A DNA stretch of 6,138 bases. It comes from Candidatus Margulisiibacteriota bacterium (lineage in GTDB: Bacteria > Margulisbacteria > WOR-1 > O2-12-FULL-45-9). Of the stretch, positions 1 through 5,535 are shown piece by piece. Location: assembly GCA_028714935.1 (NCBI GenBank), contig JAQTLJ010000075.1, positions 1 through 6,138 of the forward strand, read 5' to 3'. Every line of letters starts with the position of its first letter. Positions within the stretch are counted from its first letter, which is position 1. Both the position numbers and the translations under genes were made by a program. A model generated the notes under the pieces. That model saw nothing but the letters and a program-made list of their open reading frames with translations. It searched no databases and was not told where the DNA came from.

Positions 1-524
1 CTAATTCAAAGATCCCCGAAGACGGCTATGTCCTGTCCCTCTGCGGGCCGGGAGTGGAGACCATTGCCGACAATGTTAAAATCGGCGACAAGATCAATAT
101 CGGCATCAAATTGGTCCCCTACACCGTCGCCCCCGAAAAGATAATCCACCTGATCTCCGGCGGCCCCCGCCTGCTGAAAAACGGCACCCTTTATGTTTCT
201 AAAAATGAGGAAAAATTTAAAATGGATATTGCCAAAGGCCGCGCCGCCCGGACGGCGATCGGCATTACGCGCGACGGGAATCTGCTGCTGGTCACGATCG
301 ACGGCCTGCCCAGGGAAAAATCGGACAGGAACGATCAGGCCAGTATCGGCGCTACCTTGGAAGAATTATCAGATCTGATGCTGGCCTTGGGCGCAGTTGA
401 AGCGATGAATTTGGATGGCGGCAGTTCCAGCACAATGGTAATTAACGGCCTGGTCGTTAACCAGCCGACCGCCGGCTACCAGCGGGGAGTCAGCAACGCG
501 ATTCTGGTGAAACCCCGAAGTTAA
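1..524 (+). CDS. Phosphodiester glycosidase (NAGPA-like) family protein, C-terminal part, 5' end outside window
   Basis: The reading frame is open from base 3 to the TAA at 522-524, giving 173 visible residues. A GTG at 54 exists, but the frame continues upstream with plausible protein, so this is a truncated gene rather than a start. Family-typical segments appear in order: an S-G-G-P-R-L-L-K-N-G stretch; R-A-A-R-T-A-I-G followed by an L-L-V-T-I-D-G strand; an L-E-E-L-S-D-L-M-L-A-L-G-A helix; and M-N-L-D-G-G-S-S-S-T-M-V (N-L-D-G-G codons begin at 408), the signature near the C-terminus. Known members include the mammalian uncovering enzyme, which removes GlcNAc from a phosphodiester. Bacterial homologues are usually exported or envelope-linked, with substrates mostly unknown. 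The N-terminus is missing, so a signal peptide or extra domain cannot be judged. The gene converges on the nrd operon, overlaps the redoxin gene by 35 bp, and has no evident functional link to it. Confidence 0.88.
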   Translation, partial: NSKIPEDGYVLSLCGPGVETIADNVKIGDKINIGIKLVPYTVAPEKIIHLISGGPRLLKNGTLYVSKNEEKFKMDIAKGRAARTAIGITRDGNLLLVTIDGLPREKSDRNDQASIGATLEELSDLMLALGAVEAMNLDGGSSSTMVINGLVVNQPTAGYQRGVSNAILVKPRS

Positions 525-786
525 AATGCTCCTTAAATTCCTCTGACAGCGGGACCTTGCCGTCCCAGCGGGCCAAAACCGAACCTTCTTTTTCAATGAC
601 CGTCGCGGGGATCTTAATCACGCTGTAAAACGCCCCTTCGGCCAGGCCATCGACCGTTTCCATGTCAAAAAAGTTGAGCTTAACCTTCTCGCTGTCTATC
701 CCCCAGCGGCCAAAAAAAGTCTCGAACTTTTTCATTGTCGTCTTGCAGAATTCACAACCGGGTTTCCCAAAAACTTTGACTTCCAT
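490..786 (-). CDS. Small thioredoxin/glutaredoxin-fold redoxin, candidate electron donor to NrdD
   Basis: This 98-residue protein has a redoxin-fold pattern: strand M-E-V-K-V-F, then C11-E-F-C14 (CXXC) at the start of a helix, and a probable cis-proline in I-P-A-T (P60) followed by a strand and W-D-G. Its length fits glutaredoxin/NrdH-like proteins, and no signal peptide is visible, so it should be cytoplasmic. The start is supported by an AGGGGG Shine-Dalgarno 8 nt upstream. It is the last gene of the nrdR-nrdD-nrdD operon, 15 nt after the second nrdD. Some class III RNRs (Neisseria bacilliformis, Methanosarcina barkeri) are reduced by thioredoxin or an NrdH-like redoxin instead of formate, so the context suggests this protein reduces the NrdD active-site disulfide. 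That role is inference. The last ten residues, ending in a third cysteine (C98), lie in the overlap with the convergent gene. The exact subfamily is uncertain. Confidence 0.85.
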   Translation of the reverse strand: MEVKVFGKPGCEFCKTTMKKFETFFGRWGIDSEKVKLNFFDMETVDGLAEGAFYSVIKIPATVIEKEGSVLARWDGKVPLSEEFKEHFNFGVSPESRC

Positions 787-794
787 GATCTTAG

Positions 795-800
795 CCCCCT
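795..800 (-). promoter_or_regulatory. Ribosome binding site of the redoxin gene
   Basis: On the minus strand AGGGGG lies 8 nt before the ATG at 786-784, in the 15-nt gap after the second nrdD stop. It supports this start and translation from the operon mRNA; no promoter fits in this gap. Confidence 0.7.
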
Positions 801-801
801 T

Positions 802-2910
802 TTATAAAGATACTCTTTGGCGGTCGCGGAGTTCCGCGATCTTGCCTTTATTCCACCCCGGGATCCGCGAGAAGTATCCCGTGATCCGGGTTATCCCTTC
901 TATGTTCTCGGAGCGGCAGTACGGGCATTGATCGAACAGGCCGCGCGCGGTCTTGCCGCAGTCCGAGCAGGCGGTAAATTCCGGCGAAAAAGCGATCTGC
1001 GAATTCTGCGTGCTCCGGAAAGTCTTGATCACAAAATTGGCGATCGATTCGGCGCTCGGCCGCGATTCCCCCAGCCAAACGTGGGTCAGCGCCCCGGCGT
1101 CGATCAGCGGATGGAACAGGCCTTCAAGCTTGACGCGATCGATCGGGTTGATCTGATAGGCAACATTAAAATAGGTGGAATTAGTATAATATATCTCTTT
1201 GGTCTTCAGGTTGCCTTTGACCACCTGTTTTGTCTTTTCCGGAAAATGCTCCAGGTCGAGCTTGGCAAAGCGGTAGGCGGTTGATTCCGCCGGGGTTTGC
1301 TCGAGGACAAAATGAAGATCGTATTTTTCCGACAGCTCCTGGCATTTCACTTTCATGAAGGAAACGACCTTCAGCCCAAAGCGCAGCGCCTCCTCCCCTT
1401 CATGCAGCTCCTTCCCCAGGTGCGCCTGCACCAGTTCGTTCAATCCCAGGATGCCGACAAGGTGGGTCACCCGCCTCAGCCTAAGATACATTTCGCCGTC
1501 ACGTTTCACCGCCAACAGTGACAGCGGCCCCTCCGCCCCTTCGGCCAACAACTCTTCAATAAATTTCCTCTTTTCACGGTGGGCGGTCGCGGCGGTTTCA
1601 AGCATTTTTTCGATACCTTTAAAGAGCTGCTCGTCGCTTCCCTCCGCCAGATAAGCGAGGCGCGGCAAATTGACCGTTACGTTCTGGATCGCCGAATATC
1701 TCATCCGCCACGGCTCTTTGGCGTCCTGCAGGTCGGAATACTCAAGCTTAAAAGCCAGGCGGCAGCATTCCGAAATCTTGGCGGTTTCTCCCCGATCAAA
1801 GACAAAATAGGTGTTCCCCATCTCCGCCGCCACTTCCGAGATCAGTGTTAAGAACTCCTCATGGCCCGTGGTCTGGAAAAATTTTTCCGTCATGTGGACC
1901 AAAGGTTTCGGGAAAAAGAACGGCCGGCCGGTCCCATCCCCTTCCTTATAAACTTCGAACATCGCTCGGGCAAAAGCCTGGGCCAGTTCGAGGTATTCGG
2001 CATAAGTTTTACCGGTATAAGCCCCTGCCCGGCCGATCGCCGGCACGGCTTCAAAGTGCTTGGGCACCTCCCAGTAAATGTTCAGGTCGGAAAACAGCCC
2101 CTGTCCGCCACGGGCCACCGCTACCGTCGCAAATTCGGTGATCAGCTTGCGCGCCAGCCTTTTGATATGACCGTAGCTGTAGCCTTCGAGGTACGGGGCG
2201 ATAAAGAGATTGACCGCGTCCCAGCCGATCGCGCCGGCAAAATGACCGTGCAAAGCAATGGAAAATTTAACCAGATGCGAGATCAGCTCATCGGCGTCTT
2301 CCGCCGGCTTGGCCGCCCCTTTGGTGTCCGGCAGGTCAAGCCCGAATTTTTTGATGTATTCGAGCGACTGGCCGCTGCAGTACGGGCGGTCGACAAAGCC
2401 AAGGTCGTGGAGATGGATATCGCCGCGCATGTGGGCATCGGCCACCGGCAGGGAAAAAACGTTCAGCAAAGCGAACTCTTTTTTGATGTTCTCCGCCAGG
2501 GTCAAATTGGTCGCTTCCGGGGAGTGCGGCGTATTGGCGTTCTCCTTGTTCTTATGGAAGATGATCTTCTTAACATCATAAACGGGAACTCCGAGGCGGG
2601 TATGTTTGCGGCGGGCGTCTTCCTGGCCGTATTCCAGAAGTTTTACGTCAACCAGTTCCCTGACGAGCGGCGCGGTGATCGTCTGCACCGCCATTGCTCT
2701 GATCTGTTTTTCCACTTCAATGGCAATGATCGCGCCGATCTCCGGGTTCAGCCCGGTCTCCTTGACCAACGCTTCGACGATCTTGGCCTTGTCCCAGGCA
2801 ATGATGTCATCCGTCGAAGTTCTAACAAAAACCGACAGGTCCGTCGCTTCTTCCGCTACGGCCGAATGTATCTCTTCCTGTTTTTTGACTGCCAGATCAA
2901 CCGGCGGCAT
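802..2910 (-). CDS. nrdD: Anaerobic (class III) ribonucleoside-triphosphate reductase, second tandem copy
   Basis: This 702-residue glycyl radical enzyme reduces ribonucleotides to deoxyribonucleotides under anoxia. A divergent ATP-cone (about 23-115) precedes the catalytic barrel. Visible key residues are the conserved cysteine in Y-C178-S-G, a cysteine pair in E-C382-C383-R (one probably the thiyl radical residue), the N-L-P-R-L-A-Y segment near 414-420, a C-terminal zinc site C648-x2-C651 and C662-x2-C665, and the radical glycine G678 in R-I-T-G-Y-F. Length is normal for NrdD and nothing essential appears lost. The ATG lies 14 nt inside the first nrdD copy, with GGGGAG 7 nt upstream, suggesting translational coupling. 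By hand count it is about 69% identical to its partner over residues 21-700 with no gaps. It needs an NrdG activase, which is absent here, and the downstream redoxin is its likely reductant. The family assignment is very secure; any special role of this copy is unknown. Confidence 0.97.
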   Translation of the reverse strand: MPPVDLAVKKQEEIHSAVAEEATDLSVFVRTSTDDIIAWDKAKIVEALVKETGLNPEIGAIIAIEVEKQIRAMAVQTITAPLVRELVDVKLLEYGQEDARRKHTRLGVPVYDVKKIIFHKNKENANTPHSPEATNLTLAENIKKEFALLNVFSLPVADAHMRGDIHLHDLGFVDRPYCSGQSLEYIKKFGLDLPDTKGAAKPAEDADELISHLVKFSIALHGHFAGAIGWDAVNLFIAPYLEGYSYGHIKRLARKLITEFATVAVARGGQGLFSDLNIYWEVPKHFEAVPAIGRAGAYTGKTYAEYLELAQAFARAMFEVYKEGDGTGRPFFFPKPLVHMTEKFFQTTGHEEFLTLISEVAAEMGNTYFVFDRGETAKISECCRLAFKLEYSDLQDAKEPWRMRYSAIQNVTVNLPRLAYLAEGSDEQLFKGIEKMLETAATAHREKRKFIEELLAEGAEGPLSLLAVKRDGEMYLRLRRVTHLVGILGLNELVQAHLGKELHEGEEALRFGLKVVSFMKVKCQELSEKYDLHFVLEQTPAESTAYRFAKLDLEHFPEKTKQVVKGNLKTKEIYYTNSTYFNVAYQINPIDRVKLEGLFHPLIDAGALTHVWLGESRPSAESIANFVIKTFRSTQNSQIAFSPEFTACSDCGKTARGLFDQCPYCRSENIEGITRITGYFSRIPGWNKGKIAELRDRQRVSL

Positions 2911-5005
2911 TGAAGTACTCCCCGTTCCGGAAACGCTCCTTCAGTTCTCCCGTTTTTCCCTTGTTCCAGCCGGAGATCTTGGAGAAATATCCGGTGATGC
3001 GGGTAATGCCGTCAACATTATCCGACTGGCAGTACGGGCATTTGTCCCGCAGTCCCCGGGTGATCTTGCCGCACTGGTTGCAGGAAGTGAATTCCGGCGA
3101 AAAGGCGATCTGCGCGTTCTGGGTGTGGCGGAAGGTCTTGATCACAAAATTGGCGAGCGAGGCCGGGCTCGGTTTGGCTTCGCCCAGCCAGACATGGGTC
3201 AGCGCCCCGGCGTCGATCAGCGGGTGGAACAGCCCTTCCATCCTGACCCGGTCGACCGGGTTCATCGGATTGGAAATGTTGAAATACGTTGAATTGGTGT
3301 AATAGATCTCCCCGGTTTGGGCGTTGCCTTTATAAACTTTGCCGGCGTAATCCGGATAATGCTCCATGTCCAGCTTGGCAAAACGGTAAGCGGTCGATTC
3401 GGCCGGGGTCTGCTCAAGAACAAAATGCATGCTGTATTTCTTGGACAGCTCTTCGCATTTCAATTTCATGTGCGAAATGACTTTGAGGCCGAATTTTAAG
3501 GCGTCCGCGTCTTCATGGAGCTCCTTGCCTTTGTGCGCCTGCACCAGCTCATTCAGGCCGAGTATCCCGACAAGGTAGCTCACCCGCCACATCCGTAAAT
3601 ACGGCTGGCCGTCGCGCTGCATCGCCAGCATGGAGAGCGGGCCGTCCTGGCCGAGATCAAGCAGATCGGTGATGAATTTTTTCTTCTGGATATGCGCCTG
3701 GGCGGAAAGCTCCAGATAATGGTCGATCAGCTCAAAAAGCTTGCCATCAGACCGGCCCGCCTTGTAAGCTAATCGCGGCAGATTGATGGTCACGTTCTGG
3801 AGGGCCGAATATCTCATCCGCCATGGTTCCTTGGCATCATCGAGATCGGATTTTTCCAGCTTAAAAGAGAGCCGGCAGCACTCTGATATCTTGGCCGTTT
3901 CGCCCCGGTCAAAAACATAATAAGTGTTCCCCATTTCGGTAGAGACTTCGGCAATGTGCATCAGGAACTCCTCATGGCGCGGCGTCTGGAAGAATTTTTC
4001 GGTCATGTGCACCAGCGGTTTCGGGAAAAAGAAGGGGCGGCCGGAGCCGTCGCCGTCGCGGTAAACATCAAACAGCGCCCAGGCGAACCGCTGCGATTCA
4101 TCAATATAATCAGCGTAGGTCTTGCCGGTATATTGTCCGCCGGGGCCGATCGCCGGCACCTGCTCAAAATGTTTGGGCACTTCCCAGTAAATGTTGATGT
4201 CGGAAAAGATCGCCTGGCCGCCGCGCGCCACCGCCTGCTGGCTGTATTCGTAGATCATCATCTGGGCGATCTGGTGGACTTCCTTGTCGGACAGGCCGGT
4301 GAGGAACGGGGCAAAAAAGATGTTGACCGCATCCCAACCGATCGCTCCGGCAAAAACGCCCTGCAGGGCGGCCGAGAACTTGACCATTTGCGCCAGCAGC
4401 ACGTCCGCGTGTCTCGCCGGACGGGCGATGGACAGAGCGTTCGGCAGATCGAGCCCGAACTTCTTTACATATTCCACCGATTGCCCGCTGCAATAAGGGC
4501 GGTCGATAAAACCGAGATCATGCAGGTGGATATCGCCGCGCATATGGGCATCCGCAATATCCTGGGTAAAGACATACAGCAACGCAAATTCCTTTTTAAT
4601 GCCCTCGGACAATGACAGATTGGTCGCTTCCGGTCCGTGGGGGACATTGGCATTTTCCTTATTTTTATTGAAGATGATCTCTTTGACATCGAAGAGCGGA
4701 GCGCCCAGCCGGGTATGCCGGCGACGCGCCTCTTCCAGTCCGTGCTCGAGCAATTTCACGTCAACCAGTTCGCGGATCAGCGGCGCGGTTACCGCCCGCA
4801 AATTCAACTTTTTGATCTGCTCTTCTACTTCTTCGCCGATCACTTCCGCCAATTCACTGTCAACATTGGTTTCGCGGATCAGCGCCGCCACGATCTTGCC
4901 GCGGTCCCAACCGACAATGTCTTCCGCTGACGTCCTGACAAACAAGGCTAGATCGGTCGCATCGGTCCTCTTTTTGGTCTCTTCGACTGTCACTGGTCTC
5001 TGCAT
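2897..5005 (-). CDS. nrdD: Anaerobic (class III) ribonucleoside-triphosphate reductase, first tandem copy
   Basis: This is also 702 residues and directly follows nrdR after 4 nt, with a GGGGGG Shine-Dalgarno inside the nrdR 3' end. The domain order matches its partner: divergent ATP-cone (about 17-109), barrel, and a C-terminal zinc and glycyl radical region. Key residues are C172 in Y-C-S-G, C376/C377 in E-C-C-R, zinc cysteines C642, C645, C656 and C659, and radical glycine G672 in R-I-T-G-Y-F. Every recognised catalytic or metal-binding residue of the second copy has its counterpart exactly six residues earlier, so the only length differences are at the two termini. Its C-terminal tail (about the last eight residues) extends past the shared alignment and into the start of the second copy. 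The reaction and the need for an NrdG activase are as for the partner. It is likely repressed by NrdR. Both copies look active, so neither can be called the backup from sequence. Confidence 0.97.
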   Translation of the reverse strand: MQRPVTVEETKKRTDATDLALFVRTSAEDIVGWDRGKIVAALIRETNVDSELAEVIGEEVEEQIKKLNLRAVTAPLIRELVDVKLLEHGLEEARRRHTRLGAPLFDVKEIIFNKNKENANVPHGPEATNLSLSEGIKKEFALLYVFTQDIADAHMRGDIHLHDLGFIDRPYCSGQSVEYVKKFGLDLPNALSIARPARHADVLLAQMVKFSAALQGVFAGAIGWDAVNIFFAPFLTGLSDKEVHQIAQMMIYEYSQQAVARGGQAIFSDINIYWEVPKHFEQVPAIGPGGQYTGKTYADYIDESQRFAWALFDVYRDGDGSGRPFFFPKPLVHMTEKFFQTPRHEEFLMHIAEVSTEMGNTYYVFDRGETAKISECCRLSFKLEKSDLDDAKEPWRMRYSALQNVTINLPRLAYKAGRSDGKLFELIDHYLELSAQAHIQKKKFITDLLDLGQDGPLSMLAMQRDGQPYLRMWRVSYLVGILGLNELVQAHKGKELHEDADALKFGLKVISHMKLKCEELSKKYSMHFVLEQTPAESTAYRFAKLDMEHYPDYAGKVYKGNAQTGEIYYTNSTYFNISNPMNPVDRVRMEGLFHPLIDAGALTHVWLGEAKPSPASLANFVIKTFRHTQNAQIAFSPEFTSCNQCGKITRGLRDKCPYCQSDNVDGITRITGYFSKISGWNKGKTGELKERFRNGEYFNAAG
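2918..2923 (-). promoter_or_regulatory. Ribosome binding site of the second nrdD copy, inside the first copy
   Basis: On the minus strand GGGGAG sits 7 nt before the ATG at 2910-2908, within the last codons of the upstream nrdD. It fixes the start in the 14-nt overlap and implies that ribosomes finishing the first copy can reinitiate on the second. Confidence 0.75.
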
Positions 5006-5009
5006 TTTA

Positions 5010-5465
5010 CTACCCCCCTATACTTATCTCTTTTACTTCTTTGATGAATTCTGACGGGTCTTCAAATTTCCGATAGACCGAGGCAAAGCGGATGTAAGCA
5101 ATTTTATCGATTGCCTGCAATTTATCCATGACCATTTCACCGATCTTGGAGCTGATGACTTCGCGGCCGGCTTCGCGGTGGATATCCCGCTCGATCTCAT
5201 CCACCAGCGCTTCGACCGTTTCAACAGAAACCGGTCTTTTTTCACAAGCTTTTAAAATACCGGTCTGCACTTTATCCCGGCTGAACTGTTCGCGCCGGCC
5301 GTCGCGTTTGATCACTAGAATCGGCTTCTCTTCCAGCCGTTCATACGAGGTAAAACGTCCGCGGCAGGCGAGACATTCCCGGCGGCGGCGGACCACGCTC
5401 CCCTCCTCGATTTCCCGGGATTCAAGCACTTTATCTTCGATTGTTTCGCAAAATGGGCATTTCAT
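5010..5465 (-). CDS. nrdR: Transcriptional repressor NrdR (zinc ribbon plus ATP-cone)
   Basis: This 151-residue protein is the nucleotide-sensing repressor of ribonucleotide reductase genes and has the family's usual length. The N-terminal zinc ribbon shows C3-P-F-C6 and C31-L-A-C34, with the basic R-R-R-R-E-C stretch before the second pair and R-F-T-S-Y-E-R after it. The ATP-cone spans about 49-138: V-I-K-R-D-G-R at 51-57, the K-V-Q-T-G-I helix, and A-Y-I-R-F-A-S-V-Y at 123-131. The ATG gives the canonical M-K-C-P start, and an in-frame TAG at 5480-5478 with no start codon between rules out a longer protein. No clear Shine-Dalgarno precedes it. It is first in the operon with both nrdD genes and has NrdR-box-like sites in its own promoter, so autorepression is expected. 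One oddity is that the glycines that usually follow C6 and C34 are E7 and R35 here. Confidence 0.97.
   Translation of the reverse strand: MKCPFCETIEDKVLESREIEEGSVVRRRRECLACRGRFTSYERLEEKPILVIKRDGRREQFSRDKVQTGILKACEKRPVSVETVEALVDEIERDIHREAGREVISSKIGEMVMDKLQAIDKIAYIRFASVYRKFEDPSEFIKEVKEISIGG
5013..5018 (-). promoter_or_regulatory. Ribosome binding site of the first nrdD copy, inside the nrdR 3' end
   Basis: On the minus strand a run of six G lies 7 nt before the ATG at 5005-5003. It is formed by the last two glycine codons of nrdR, so nrdR termination and nrdD initiation are physically linked. Confidence 0.75.
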
Positions 5466-5468
5466 ATA

Positions 5469-5484
5469 TTCACATATCTAGGGT
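5469..5484 (-). promoter_or_regulatory. Putative NrdR box 2 (proximal, around the transcription start)
   Basis: It contains CATATCTAGGG (plus-strand reading, 5473-5483), matching 10 of 11 bases of the core in the distal box. Against the known NrdR-box consensus (palindrome acaCwAtATaTwGtgt, from memory) I count 9 of 16, so alone it is weak. The support is the pairing: the two 16-bp windows are separated by 15 bp, the helical phasing seen at other NrdR operators. It would overlap the start of the transcript and the short 5' leader. Confidence 0.6.
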
Positions 5485-5492
5485 GCATAGGA

Positions 5493-5521
5493 ATTTAACA
5501 CACCATATCTGGGGGTGTCAA
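5493..5521 (-). promoter_or_regulatory. Sigma-70-type promoter of the nrdR-nrdD-nrdD-redoxin operon
   Basis: On the minus strand a perfect TTGACA (-35, 5521-5516) is followed by a 17-nt spacer and TTAAAT (-10, 5498-5493; 4 of 6 to TATAAT). Transcription would start near 5488-5486, leaving a leader of roughly 20 nt before the nrdR ATG. The element begins only 14 nt after the fmt stop codon, in the sole non-coding gap of the window. A near-consensus -35 with an operator in the spacer suits a strong, repressible promoter. Confidence 0.8.
5500..5515 (-). promoter_or_regulatory. Putative NrdR box 1 (distal, inside the promoter spacer)
   Basis: On the plus strand the window begins ACACCATATCT and I count 11 of 16 matches to the NrdR-box consensus. 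The wider sequence 5498-5518 is an imperfect palindrome with ACAC and GTGT arms around ATATCT. It fills the spacer between the -35 and -10 elements, so bound NrdR would block RNA polymerase directly. With box 2 it forms the expected pair, 31 bp core to core. Confidence 0.72.
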
Positions 5522-5535
5522 GGGCCTTTTTTCCC

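Larger units (their letters stand above)
490..5465 (-). other. Predicted operon nrdR-nrdD-nrdD-redoxin
   Basis: Four same-strand genes are separated by +4 nt, -14 nt and +15 nt, each of the last three with its own G-rich Shine-Dalgarno. Only the front end has a recognisable promoter. The set combines the regulator, two copies of the enzyme and a likely reductant, but lacks the radical-SAM activase NrdG. No intrinsic terminator is visible at the end, which runs into the opposing glycosidase gene. Confidence 0.85.

Noticed and set aside
450..464. Short hairpin CTGGT / ACCAG near the end of the glycosidase gene as a terminator for the nrd operon.
   Set aside because: It is only five base pairs, lies within coding sequence, and has no T-tract on either strand.
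551..566. Hairpin GGGAC / GTCCC just downstream of the glycosidase stop.
   Set aside because: A short stem without a T-run, sitting inside the redoxin coding sequence.
1861..2913. A 350-codon plus-strand open frame antisense to the second nrdD, with a similar 219-codon one at 3956-4615 exactly 2095 bp further on, antisense to the first copy.
   Set aside because: The frames are codon-for-codon complements of nrdD, so they stay open simply because nrdD avoids TTA, CTA and TCA codons. Their likeness to each other follows from the nrdD homology. They resemble no known protein, and no start signals stand out.
2606..3292. A 228-codon plus-strand open frame spanning the junction of the two nrdD genes.
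   Set aside because: It is antisense to two clear genes, is Ser/Arg-rich shadow sequence, and has no recognisable domain.
802..5005. The two nrdD genes as an assembly artefact duplicating a single gene.
   Set aside because: They differ at roughly 31% of residues throughout, have different termini, and overlap cleanly with a proper Shine-Dalgarno, so they are distinct genes.
5470..5475. Minimal start-stop ATGTGA on the minus strand, 4 nt before the nrdR ATG.
   Set aside because: It arises within the box 2 sequence and has no ribosome binding site; chance is the simpler explanation.
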